A stretch of DNA of 64,000 bases from Subtercola boreus (lineage in GTDB: Bacteria; Actinomycetota; Actinomycetes; Actinomycetales; Microbacteriaceae). Numbering within the stretch: position 1 is the first letter of the stretch; every line of letters begins with the position of its first letter. This document shows, in pieces, positions 33,769 to 41,423 of this stretch. The position numbers were made by a program, and so were the translations under genes. A model generated the notes under the pieces. That model was not told the DNA's origin. It made no database searches and worked only from the letters and a program-made list of their open reading frames with translations. The stretch spans positions 272,249 to 336,248 of the forward strand of contig NZ_NBXB01000029.1 of NCBI RefSeq assembly GCF_003399635.1, in the 5' to 3' direction.

Positions 33769-36186
33769 TCAGCGCCCCGACCGGTTGAGCAGTGACACCG
33801 GCAGCAGAGCCGCCCGCCGGTCATCCGCTGCGCTGGCCTGGGCACTCAGCGAACGGATGATCGCCTGCACATCCACCACGAGACGGCTGCGCCGCTCGAC
33901 CTCATCTTGCGGCAGGGCACCACCCGCAGCCCCGCCCACCGCGCCCGGCGGCGCGAACTGCTCACGCTCGACCGCCGCCAACAACTCCTCGATCGCCTCC
34001 GCCGGCATGTGGTAGAGCCCCGCCAGCCGCGCAGCGAAACCCCGCGCCGTCTCGCCCCCGGAGAGTTCGAAACGGTAGTCCCTGGCCGAGTCCCTGACCT
34101 CCTGCCAGCCGAGAGAGGCAGGCCGCGCATCCGTCAGCATCCCCGCGATTCGGAGCCTCCGCCGCATCCTCCGCCAGGCGGCGGGAAGCAGCGCGAGAAG
34201 GATCACCAGCAGAGTGACGCCGGCCGCGATCAGCCACGCCGTGCCCTGCTGGGCCGCCTGCACCTGCGGGTCGGTGACCGCGACGTCGCCACTGTCGACC
34301 TGCGGGGCGGCTCGCGGTGTGGTGGGTGCGGCGGTCGAGCCTGCGGCATCCCGAAGCGGGGCAGCCGCGGCCGCGGCCGTGTAGTTCGGCAGCGAGTAGT
34401 CGGGCGGGGTGAGCCCGAGCCCCGGGGTCGGTTCGAACGCGAGCCAGCCGACGCCGTCGAACCAGAGTTCGGGCCACGCGTGCAACTGGTCGCTGTAGAC
34501 CTGGAACGTGGTCAGGTCATCGCTCGTGCGAGTTCCGGCCCCGCCGGGGTGGTACCCGATGGCGATGCGCGAGGGAATCCCGAGGGTGCGCGCCATGACG
34601 GCCATTGCCGACGCGAAGTGGATGCAGTACCCGCTCTTCGCGGAGAGGAACGTGGCGACCGCGGCGAAGTTGCCCCCGTCGTAGTGACCCTCGACAGGCG
34701 CTGAGACCGAGTACTCGAATGCTCCCGAGGTGAAGTAGCTCTGCAGCGCGACGGCTTTGTCGTAGGCGCTGGCCGCGCCGTTCGTCACCTCGAGTGCCGT
34801 ATTGCCGATGATCGGGGAGATCGAACGGGGCAGCCGGAGATAGCTCTGCAGGGCATCCGGAACCGACGAGCCTGCGGACGCCAGCTGATCGGCTGTCGGC
34901 TGCACGAGGAGGCTCGAGACGGTGTAGTTCTGGCCGGTCGTGTTCGTGCTGTCCCCGGTGACGGTGAGACTGCCGGGGCTGACCGTCCAGGCGCCGTTCA
35001 GGCCCGTCACCCCGGTCTCCGGGTAGGGCACGGGAAGCCAGTCGCTGCGGAGGCCGGTCACAGAGACGTCGGACGTGACCGGCTGGGTCGCGACATCCGC
35101 CGAGAGCCCGTCGGGCGCGGCGAAACCGGCCTCGAGCGGCGCGGCGTCACTCGTCTCCTCGGGCTGCCAGGGCCCGGTGGTGAAGTCGGAGAGGTTGACG
35201 AGCTTCAGGTAGAGACCCGACGCCGAGGTCGTGCTGTAGGTCAGCGAGAGAACCGGGTTGGTACGCCGCAGATCCTGGCTGAGCTGGATCGACGGATCGA
35301 CTCCGCTCGAATACACCGACGGCAGCTGGGCCGACAGCGGCGTGCGGAACGACCCGGGGGTCAGCCCGGGGGTGACCCCGGGCAGGAAGCAGGCGAGCAG
35401 CACCACGAGCCCCCCGGAGAGCACCGCGCGCCCGCCGTTCCGGCCCGATCGGATGCTCGCCGTCTCCCGGAGGCGCAACCCGATGCCGAAACGCGCCGCC
35501 GCGAAGAGCAGCAGCAGATAGGTGCCGGCGAGCACGGCGAACAACACGAGGTCGAAGTCCTGCTGGCGGACGGTATAGGGCACGATCAGGATCGACACCG
35601 GCACGAGACCGGCGAGAGCCGGCATCCGGAGCCCGAAGACGAGCGCGTCGGCCAACACGGCGAGGAGCCCGACGGTGAGGGCGAGCAGCAGCACGATGGG
35701 TTGCACCGGGTCGGCGGGAACGCTCTGGATCGCGATCGACTCCCCCGCATCGGCGAGGCCGGAACGGATCGCGTCGAGCGTGTCGAGGGTCGGGAGAAGG
35801 CCGAACAGCGCGCTGCCCGGCGCGAACATCACGGTGACCGTGATCGCCCAGGCCACCAGTGCCGCGATCGGTGCCGCGACGACGGGCAGCGGGAGAAGGC
35901 GGACGATGAGGGCGACACCCAGCACGAGGGCCACGACGAGGGCGGTGTTCCACCACCAGCCCGACCCGGAGAGCAGGGGGGCGAGCCCGCCCACGGGAAG
36001 CATGATCAGCAGAAAGAGAAGGGGTGAGACGGCGGCCTGCGCAGCTCGGCTCGGCTCTATGCGGGGGCGGGTCCCGGCGCTGCCGGGGCGGCCGTTCTCG
36101 TGGCCGGCCCCGGAGCCGTTCTCGTGCCCGACCGGCGGCCGGACGGGCTGCAGAGGTGGACGGATCAGCGTGCGCGTGCCGCTCAC
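33769..36186 (-). CDS. Transglutaminase-like membrane protein (DUF3488/DUF4129)
   Basis: 805 residues. About six N-terminal membrane helices (DUF3488) precede an extracytoplasmic transglutaminase core: catalytic Cys in SGYCIHFASAMAVMARTLG, the IAIGYHPGG strand, and His/Asp in HAWPELWFDGVGW. A further membrane helix and a cytoplasmic DUF4129-like tail follow. Known TgpA relatives are envelope enzymes of uncertain substrate. GTG 36186 overlaps the DUF58 stop (GTGA). It is third of the MoxR-DUF58-transglutaminase operon. Confidence 0.9.
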   Translation of the reverse strand: MSGTRTLIRPPLQPVRPPVGHENGSGAGHENGRPGSAGTRPRIEPSRAAQAAVSPLLFLLIMLPVGGLAPLLSGSGWWWNTALVVALVLGVALIVRLLPLPVVAAPIAALVAWAITVTVMFAPGSALFGLLPTLDTLDAIRSGLADAGESIAIQSVPADPVQPIVLLLALTVGLLAVLADALVFGLRMPALAGLVPVSILIVPYTVRQQDFDLVLFAVLAGTYLLLLFAAARFGIGLRLRETASIRSGRNGGRAVLSGGLVVLLACFLPGVTPGLTPGSFRTPLSAQLPSVYSSGVDPSIQLSQDLRRTNPVLSLTYSTTSASGLYLKLVNLSDFTTGPWQPEETSDAAPLEAGFAAPDGLSADVATQPVTSDVSVTGLRSDWLPVPYPETGVTGLNGAWTVSPGSLTVTGDSTNTTGQNYTVSSLLVQPTADQLASAGSSVPDALQSYLRLPRSISPIIGNTALEVTNGAASAYDKAVALQSYFTSGAFEYSVSAPVEGHYDGGNFAAVATFLSAKSGYCIHFASAMAVMARTLGIPSRIAIGYHPGGAGTRTSDDLTTFQVYSDQLHAWPELWFDGVGWLAFEPTPGLGLTPPDYSLPNYTAAAAAAPLRDAAGSTAAPTTPRAAPQVDSGDVAVTDPQVQAAQQGTAWLIAAGVTLLVILLALLPAAWRRMRRRLRIAGMLTDARPASLGWQEVRDSARDYRFELSGGETARGFAARLAGLYHMPAEAIEELLAAVEREQFAPPGAVGGAAGGALPQDEVERRSRLVVDVQAIIRSLSAQASAADDRRAALLPVSLLNRSGR

Positions 36187-37502
36187 AGCACCAACCTCTC
36201 GCCGTCGACGGTTCCCCACGCTGCAGACGGGGCCTCGTCGGAGGTGATGACCTGCGTCATCCAGCCCGCTGACTCGAGCACCTGGCGCGAGGCGAGCGCC
36301 CAGCCAGCAGAGGCCGCCCCCGGCGGGGTGACGATGATTGCGACGGCACCGGATGAGAACCGTGCGGCGCTGGCGAGCGAATGGAGAGACGCATCCTCGA
36401 GCCGGCCCACAACGGCGAAAAGAGGCGGCAGGTCACCGAGCGCTGACTCCGTGCGGCTCACGGCGAGGCGGTAGTCGACGCTCACCGGAACCGATGCGGA
36501 GGCGTGATCGCCCACGGTTTCGCCCGCATCATCCCGGTGCGCCGCTTCGACGACCGAGGCGCGTGCCGCGTGCAGCAGCAGTTCCTCGGGCGACGACGGA
36601 TCGAACCGGGCGCCGATGGCGTCGATCAGCCGCACCTGGAAGCCCTCGCCGAGGAGGTGCAGCGCGATCGACGTGCTCATGGACACCGCCCACTCGAACT
36701 CGGGTGAGAAACGGTGCTGGCCGGCCGCATACCCCGCCGCGGCGCAGTCGAGGATGACGACCGCATGCTGGTCGTTCTGCTGGTCGTCCTGGCGCACCAT
36801 CAGCTCACCGAGCCGGGCCGTCGCCGACCAGTTGACGCGGCGCATCGAGTCACCGGTCTGGTACTTGCGGGAGATCACATCCTGTTCCCCTGCGCCGCCG
36901 AGCTGGCGGGAGGTTGGCGCAGAGCCTGCTCCGGAGGCGAGGCGCACCGCGCCGCGCGGCAGGGGCACGGTCGACGGCGTCACCGTGAGCACATCGGTGC
37001 CGCCGACTCTCACTGACCGGATGACCATGCCGAACGGGTCGGAGAGAAGCAGTGTGAGCGGGCCCACCTGGTGCTGCCCCCGATGGCGCGCCTCGAGCTC
37101 GTAGTCGAAGACCGTCGGCACCCCGGCGCCAGATCTCCGGAGCCGCGGGAACGGCGCCCGGGCGCCGGCGACCAGCGGCGCGGCCGCCCGGTCGAACCAG
37201 ACCGCGTGCCCCACGGCGAAGAAGCCGCGGTTCTGAACGAGCAGTCGAACGTTCACCTCACTGCCGGCGGTGGCGAGCTCGGGAGTGAAGCGCCGATCGA
37301 CGGTGAGCTTCGGTCGGTTCAGCGATACGCCGACCGCTCCGACGATGGGCAGTGCCAGCACGAGGAGCGCAACGAAACTCAGGTCACGGCGCTGCATCAC
37401 ATTCATGACGACGAGCAGCAGGATGCCCGCCACCAGGAAACCCCAGCCCCGGAGAGTCGGCCGGGGCACACGATCCCGCACAAAGGCGAGCGCGGCGGGC
37501 AC
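36183..37502 (-). CDS. DUF58 domain-containing protein
   Basis: 439 residues: two N-terminal membrane helices (about 18-58), a beta-rich region, then the DUF58 core YQTGDSMRRVNWSATARLGEL, followed by a vWA-like fold (VVILDCAAAG). DUF58 proteins pair with MoxR ATPases, probably as chaperone clients or partners. GTG 37502 starts 3 nt after the MoxR stop; its own stop overlaps the transglutaminase start. Translational coupling across the three genes is strongly indicated. Confidence 0.9.
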   Translation of the reverse strand: MPAALAFVRDRVPRPTLRGWGFLVAGILLLVVMNVMQRRDLSFVALLVLALPIVGAVGVSLNRPKLTVDRRFTPELATAGSEVNVRLLVQNRGFFAVGHAVWFDRAAAPLVAGARAPFPRLRRSGAGVPTVFDYELEARHRGQHQVGPLTLLLSDPFGMVIRSVRVGGTDVLTVTPSTVPLPRGAVRLASGAGSAPTSRQLGGAGEQDVISRKYQTGDSMRRVNWSATARLGELMVRQDDQQNDQHAVVILDCAAAGYAAGQHRFSPEFEWAVSMSTSIALHLLGEGFQVRLIDAIGARFDPSSPEELLLHAARASVVEAAHRDDAGETVGDHASASVPVSVDYRLAVSRTESALGDLPPLFAVVGRLEDASLHSLASAARFSSGAVAIIVTPPGAASAGWALASRQVLESAGWMTQVITSDEAPSAAWGTVDGERLVL

Positions 37503-37505
37503 GGC

Positions 37506-38549
37506 CTAGGCCATCCTCGCCGCGACCAGGGGAACGGGCGTGTTCGCGACGATGCGGTGGAGCACCTCATCGTGTGCGGCCGCCCCGCCGACACGGTTGT
37601 CGGAGAGCGATCGCCGGGTGAGCAGCAGGCGGTGGGCCAGCACGGGCACGACCAGGGCGTCGATGTCGTCGGGCAACACGAACTCACGACCATCCAGAGC
37701 CGCCGCCACTTTCGCCGCCCGCACCAGGTGCAGGGTCGCGCGGGGGCTCACCCCGAGGCGGATGTCGGGATCGCGGCGGGTCGCCTGGGCGATGTTGACC
37801 GCATACTGCTCCACGGCCGGTGAGACGAAGACGCTGCGGGCGGTCTCGATCATCCGCTGCAGCTCCTGGCGGGTGACGACGGCATCGATCTGGTCGAGCG
37901 GGCTCTGCTGCTCACGATTGTGCAGCATGGCGAGTTCGGCCCGGGCATCCGGATACCCCATGGACACCCGCATCATGAAGCGGTCGCGCTGGGCCTCGGG
38001 GAGGGCGTAGGTGCCCTCCATCTCGATGGGGTTCTGGGTGGCGACGACACTGAACGGGGGTTCGAGGAAGTAGGTCTGGCCGTCGATCGAGACCTGTCGT
38101 TCCTCCATGCACTCGAGAAGGGCCGACTGGGTCTTCGGCGAGGCACGGTTGATCTCGTCGGCGATGACGATGTTCGAGAAGATCGCGCCCGGTTTGAACT
38201 CGAACTCGCGCTCGTGTTGGTTGTAGATGGAGACGCCGGTCACATCGGAGGGCAGAAGGTCGGGAGTGAACTGGATGCGGCTGACGCTGCAGCCGACCGA
38301 GCGGGCCAGCGCTTTGGCCAGAGTGGTCTTGCCCACGCCCGGAACATCCTCGACCAGCAGGTGGCCCTCGGCGAGCAGCACGATCAAGGAGAGAGTGGCG
38401 ATCTCCTCCTTGCCGTTGATCACCTTCTGCAGATTTGACAGAATCGCCGCGGACAGCCGCCCGAAATCGTCGATCTCGCCGAGCTGCTGCGGGTCGGCCC
38501 GGCTCGCTGAGCGTGATTCGGCGGCTCTGGTCGTGGCCCGGTCTGTCAT
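37506..38549 (-). CDS. MoxR family AAA+ ATPase
   Basis: 347 residues with Walker A VPGVGKTT (69-76), Walker B IADEINRASPKTQSALLECM (the MoxR hallmark) and the sensor-1 segment VVATQNPIE. MoxR ATPases work as chaperones that assemble or activate envelope and metal-enzyme complexes. ATG 38549 has GGGAG about 7 nt upstream. It is first gene of the operon; a promoter with TTGCGC and TACAAT lies 32-59 nt before the start. The long in-frame upstream extension crosses a palindrome and another gene, so it is rejected. Confidence 0.93.
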   Translation of the reverse strand: MTDRATTRAAESRSASRADPQQLGEIDDFGRLSAAILSNLQKVINGKEEIATLSLIVLLAEGHLLVEDVPGVGKTTLAKALARSVGCSVSRIQFTPDLLPSDVTGVSIYNQHEREFEFKPGAIFSNIVIADEINRASPKTQSALLECMEERQVSIDGQTYFLEPPFSVVATQNPIEMEGTYALPEAQRDRFMMRVSMGYPDARAELAMLHNREQQSPLDQIDAVVTRQELQRMIETARSVFVSPAVEQYAVNIAQATRRDPDIRLGVSPRATLHLVRAAKVAAALDGREFVLPDDIDALVVPVLAHRLLLTRRSLSDNRVGGAAAHDEVLHRIVANTPVPLVAARMA

Positions 38550-38580
38550 AGCTGCTCCCGCTCTCGGCACTCGTGCGCCG

Positions 38581-38608
38581 ATTGTAGCCTGAGAAACTGT
38601 CAGCGCAA
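38581..38608 (-). promoter_or_regulatory. Sigma-A-type promoter of the MoxR operon
   Basis: On the minus strand, TTGCGC (38608-38603), a 16-bp spacer and TACAAT (38586-38581). This gives a leader of about 25 nt with a ribosome-binding site, unlike the leaderless layouts elsewhere in the window. Confidence 0.6.
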
Positions 38609-38677
38609 CGCCCGCCGACGGCCCCTGGCGCGGCCCCGAAAAACCGTCCCGGAAATGAAGCGCCCAGCAGGATCGTG

Positions 38678-38738
38678 ATCGATCTCCCGAAAACTGTCGC
38701 TTCCGCGCTGCCAGAGCGACAGTTTTCGGGAGATCGAT
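38678..38738. repeat. Perfect 24-bp inverted repeat
   Basis: Arms at 38678-38701 and 38715-38738 are exact reverse complements (left arm begins ATCGATCTCCCGAAAACTG) around a 13-nt loop. It lies 56 nt past the phosphoesterase stop and upstream of the MoxR promoter. No T-tract follows on either strand, so it is more than a textbook terminator; it may be a dispersed palindromic element that also ends transcription. Confidence 0.8.
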
Positions 38739-38794
38739 GTCGGTCTGGCGAGTGCGAGGGCGGATCCGCGGCGAGGAGGGCGGGTGGGTGAGGA

Positions 38795-39322
38795 TCAGCG
38801 GGGCGGGAGGCGGTGGAGGGTCACGTCGGTGAGGGTGCCGCCGAGCTGGGCGGCGGTGGCCGTGGCCGTGAGGTAGGTGCAGGAGGGCTGGCGGCGGCGG
38901 TCGGTGGGCGATCCGGGGTTCAGGAGGCGGACGCCGCCGGGGGTGACGGAGTCCCAGGGGATATGGCTGTGCCCGAAGACCAGCACGTCGACGTCGGGGA
39001 ACGCCGCGTCGGCGCGAGCCTCGCGGCCGGTGGCCGGCCCGGTCTCGTGGGTCATCGCGAAACGGAGCCCAGACGTCTCCACCCTCGCGACCTCGGGCAG
39101 CACTGCGCGGAGCTCCGGGCCGTCGTTGTTGCCCCAGACCCCGACGAACGTGCCCCCGGCCGCTGCGACACGCGCGGTGAGACGCTCGTACGTCTCGAGG
39201 TCGACCCAGTCGCCGGCGTGGAACACCACCTCCGCCGCATCCACCGCCTGCCACACCTCGGTCGGCAGGTCGCGCGCCCGCTTCGGCAGGTGGGTGTCGG
39301 CGAGCAGCAGGAGACGGGTCAC
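38795..39322 (-). CDS. Calcineurin-like phosphoesterase (YfcE/MJ0936 type)
   Basis: 175 residues with the metallophosphoesterase motifs ADTHLP, GDWVDL, GNNDG, a lone His in MTHETG and GHSH (FGHSHIPW), which ligate the two metal ions. Small members of this group hydrolyse phosphodiesters such as 2',3'-cAMP, but the substrate here is unknown. GTG 39322 is preferred: TATCGT lies exactly 6 nt upstream; GTG 39328 is the alternative. It is divergent from sdaA across a repeat-filled region. Confidence 0.87.
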   Translation of the reverse strand: MTRLLLLADTHLPKRARDLPTEVWQAVDAAEVVFHAGDWVDLETYERLTARVAAAGGTFVGVWGNNDGPELRAVLPEVARVETSGLRFAMTHETGPATGREARADAAFPDVDVLVFGHSHIPWDSVTPGGVRLLNPGSPTDRRRQPSCTYLTATATAAQLGGTLTDVTLHRLPPR

Positions 39323-39328
39323 GTGCAC

Positions 39329-39334
39329 ACGATA
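39329..39334 (-). promoter_or_regulatory. -10-like hexamer TATCGT for the phosphoesterase gene
   Basis: Minus-strand TATCGT, then GTGCAC, then the GTG start at 39322; leaderless spacing of 6 nt. Confidence 0.45.
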
Positions 39335-39370
39335 GGCCAGGATCGGCCACCCGAGCCAGCCAAGCCGCCC

Positions 39371-39460
39371 GCACCGCCCGCCCCTGCCCGCGCCCGCACC
39401 GCCCGCCCCTGCCCGCGCCCGCACGCGCTCGCACGCGCTCGCACGCGCTCGCACGCGCCG
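39371..39460. repeat. 25-bp x2 and 10-bp x3-4 tandem repeats upstream of sdaA
   Basis: A 25-bp unit beginning GCACCGCCCGCCCCTGCCCG is present twice without mismatch (39371-39395, 39396-39420). It is followed by three exact copies of GCACGCGCTC (39421-39450) and a fourth, diverged copy (39451-39460). The sdaA -10-like hexamer TAAGCT (39466-39471) sits right after, so its -35 region falls inside the 10-bp array. Confidence 0.9.
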
Positions 39461-39479
39461 GAGCGTAAGCTGGCCGCCC

Positions 39480-40853
39480 ATGAGCCTCAGCGCGTTCGAC
39501 CTCTTCTCCATCGGCATCGGTCCGTCGAGTTCGCACACCGTCGGCCCGATGCGCGCGGCGTACCTGTTCGTGTCGGGGCTGCAGCAGGATGACCGGCTCC
39601 CCGCTGTGAGACGGGTGAAGGTCGACCTCTTCGGTTCCCTCGGGGCGACCGGCCACGGGCACGGCACCCTCAAGGCGGTCATGCTGGGCCTCTCCGGCGA
39701 ACAGCCTCACCTCGTCGATCCGCTGACCGCAGACGTGAAGGTCGAGCGTCAGTCGGAGGGTGGCACGCTCGAGCTCGCGGGCGGGCATCCGGTGCCCTTC
39801 GACTGGCGGAAGGACATCGTGATGCACCGCCGCGAGCGCCTTGCCTTTCACAGCAACGGCATGCGGTTCACTGCGTTCGACGACTCGGGCGACGTGCTCG
39901 ACCAGCGCGAGTACTTCTCGGTCGGTGGCGGCTTCGTGCTCGACCAGGACGAAGCGGGCCGCACCATGCTGGTGCACGACGCGACGCCCGTGCCGTACCC
40001 CTTCACCAGCGGCGCCCAACTGGTGGACCTCTGCGAACGAACGGGCCTCCGGGTGAGCGACCTCGTGCTGCAGAACGAACTCGCTTGGCGGAGCGAAGCG
40101 GATGTTCGCGCGGGCCTCCTGCATCTCTGGGAGGTGATGCAGCAGACCATCGAGCGAGGTTGCTCGGCCACCGGGACGCTACCCGGCGGGCTGAAGGTCA
40201 GGCGTCGTGCCGCCGCCCAGCTGGCCCAGTTGGAGCAGAACCCCGCCCCGGACGATCCGCTCCGTGCGATGGAGTGGGTCACCCTCTTCGCCCTCGCCGT
40301 GAATGAGGAGAATGCAGCCGGCGGGCGCATCGTGACGGCACCGACGAACGGCGCCGCCGGCATCATTCCCGCCGTGCTCGCCTATTTCACCCGCTTCGTT
40401 CCCGGAGCCGGCGACGACGACGTGGTGCGATTCCTGCTCGCAGCGACGGCGGTCGGCATCCTCTTCAAGGAGAACGCGTCGATCTCAGGGGCCGAGGTCG
40501 GCTGCCAGGGTGAGGTCGGCTCGGCGTGCTCCATGGCCGCCGCCGGTCTCGCCGAGGTGCTCGGCGGGTCGGCGAGACAGGTGGAGATGGCGGCCGAGAT
40601 CGGCATCGAACACAACCTCGGCCTGACCTGCGATCCCGTCGGCGGGCTCGTGCAGATCCCCTGCATCGAACGGAACGCGGTCGGCGCGGTGAAGGCGATC
40701 ACCGCTGCTCGGATGGCGGTGCGGAGCGACGGCGAGCACCATGTCTCCCTCGATGCCGCGATCAAGACCATGCGGGAGACCGGGGCCGACATGAAGGACA
40801 AGTACAAGGAGACGTCGCGGGGTGGCCTGGCGCTGAACGTGGTCGAGTGTTGA
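39480..40853 (+). CDS. sdaA: L-serine ammonia-lyase, iron-sulfur type
   Basis: A 457-residue single-chain L-serine dehydratase converting serine to pyruvate and ammonia with a [4Fe-4S] cluster. The N-terminal beta domain starts [20 protein letters not shown]. The catalytic domain carries cluster-type cysteines in [12 protein letters not shown] and LTCDPVGG. The chain ends exactly in Cys (VVEC), like Legionella SdhL, whose C-terminal Cys enters the active site and caps the cluster. ATG 39480 follows TAAGCT by 8 nt. Cytosolic and oxygen-sensitive in the known family. Confidence 0.95.
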   Translation: MSLSAFDLFSIGIGPSSSHTVGPMRAAYLFVSGLQQDDRLPAVRRVKVDLFGSLGATGHGHGTLKAVMLGLSGEQPHLVDPLTADVKVERQSEGGTLELAGGHPVPFDWRKDIVMHRRERLAFHSNGMRFTAFDDSGDVLDQREYFSVGGGFVLDQDEAGRTMLVHDATPVPYPFTSGAQLVDLCERTGLRVSDLVLQNELAWRSEADVRAGLLHLWEVMQQTIERGCSATGTLPGGLKVRRRAAAQLAQLEQNPAPDDPLRAMEWVTLFALAVNEENAAGGRIVTAPTNGAAGIIPAVLAYFTRFVPGAGDDDVVRFLLAATAVGILFKENASISGAEVGCQGEVGSACSMAAAGLAEVLGGSARQVEMAAEIGIEHNLGLTCDPVGGLVQIPCIERNAVGAVKAITAARMAVRSDGEHHVSLDAAIKTMRETGADMKDKYKETSRGGLALNVVEC

Positions 40854-40947
40854 CGGCAGGGCGATGAACGGGCTGGCGAGCATAGAGCCGATCCGCCGAT
40901 CGCACAAGTCCCCGGCGGGCCGCAGGACGCCCCCACCGCCGACCGCG

Positions 40948-40953
40948 TATTTT
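40948..40953 (+). promoter_or_regulatory. -10-like TATTTT before the small acidic ORF
   Basis: TATTTT followed by TAACCC and ATG 40960, 6-nt leaderless spacing. It is the most AT-rich spot in the neighbourhood and may drive the small ORF, the DUF7882-like gene and the rhodopsin together. Confidence 0.45.
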
Positions 40954-40959
40954 TAACCC

Positions 40960-41067
40960 ATGACCGACAAGACACAACCGGAACCCGACGCCGATCACGA
41001 CGCCGAGACCGAAGAGGACACCGCGTCGGGTGGAGCTCCGGCGGATCCCGAACCGCAGAGCCTCTAG
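40960..41067 (+). CDS. Small acidic protein (35 aa)
   Basis: An open frame of 35 codons, MTDKTQPEPDADHDAETEED at its start and ending PEPQSL, highly acidic with no hydrophobic segment. It sits 12 nt before the DUF7882-like gene and is preceded by a good -10-like hexamer at leaderless spacing, which supports it being translated. No family is recognised. It could be a leader peptide or a marker of the transcription start for the rhodopsin operon. Without the promoter I would not have called it. Confidence 0.5.
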   Translation: MTDKTQPEPDADHDAETEEDTASGGAPADPEPQSL

Positions 41068-41079
41068 GCGCGCCGCGCA

Positions 41080-41418
41080 TTGGGCATTCTGCTCTATGGC
41101 AACCCGAGCATCGAGATCAGCTTCGATGACCGGGCCCTCCAGCATCTCCAGATCGTGATCACGGCCAAACTTCGCCGCCGCGAGAGCTTCGTCTTCTCCT
41201 GGAACGACTCAGCCGACGTCGGAAGCGGCCGCAGCTCCATCTGGCTCGACCCGTCGAGCACTCTCTACTACCGCTACTTCGGCTCTCGCGTTCCGGCGAT
41301 CAACCGTGAATGGATCGACGTGCTGATGGAGTCCGCGAACAGCGGCGGCGGGCTCTTCTTCCTGCCGGAGCCGGGCACCGGTGCCCACAATTCCCCGATC
41401 GCCCGATCGAGAGGCTGA
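41080..41418 (+). CDS. DUF7882-like protein
   Basis: 112 residues beginning MGILLYGNPSIEISFDDRAL, with TAKLRRRESFVFSW, GRSSIWLDPSSTLYY, INREWIDVLMESANSGGGL. This matches a small protein family widespread in Microbacteriaceae (DUF7882; sometimes mislabelled ATP-dependent DNA ligase). Function unknown; it looks soluble and cytoplasmic. The start is a TTG at 41080, since no ATG or GTG precedes the conserved opening. Its stop is 5 nt before the rhodopsin ATG, so the two are almost certainly co-transcribed. Family assignment is from memory of the pattern. Confidence 0.75.
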   Translation: MGILLYGNPSIEISFDDRALQHLQIVITAKLRRRESFVFSWNDSADVGSGRSSIWLDPSSTLYYRYFGSRVPAINREWIDVLMESANSGGGLFFLPEPGTGAHNSPIARSRG

Positions 41419-41423
41419 CCCGG

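Noticed and set aside
31800..33845. A 681-codon minus-strand frame opposite the GH15 gene
   Set aside because: Same compositional artefact; the sense gene has the full GH15 motif set.
38550..40124. N-terminal extension of the MoxR frame to 40124
   Set aside because: It crosses the MoxR promoter, the 24-bp palindrome and the phosphoesterase and sdaA genes; the MoxR protein begins at 38549.
41080..41418. ATP-dependent DNA ligase, as this family is sometimes labelled
   Set aside because: No nucleotidyltransferase motif (KxDG) is present, and the protein is only 112 residues long.
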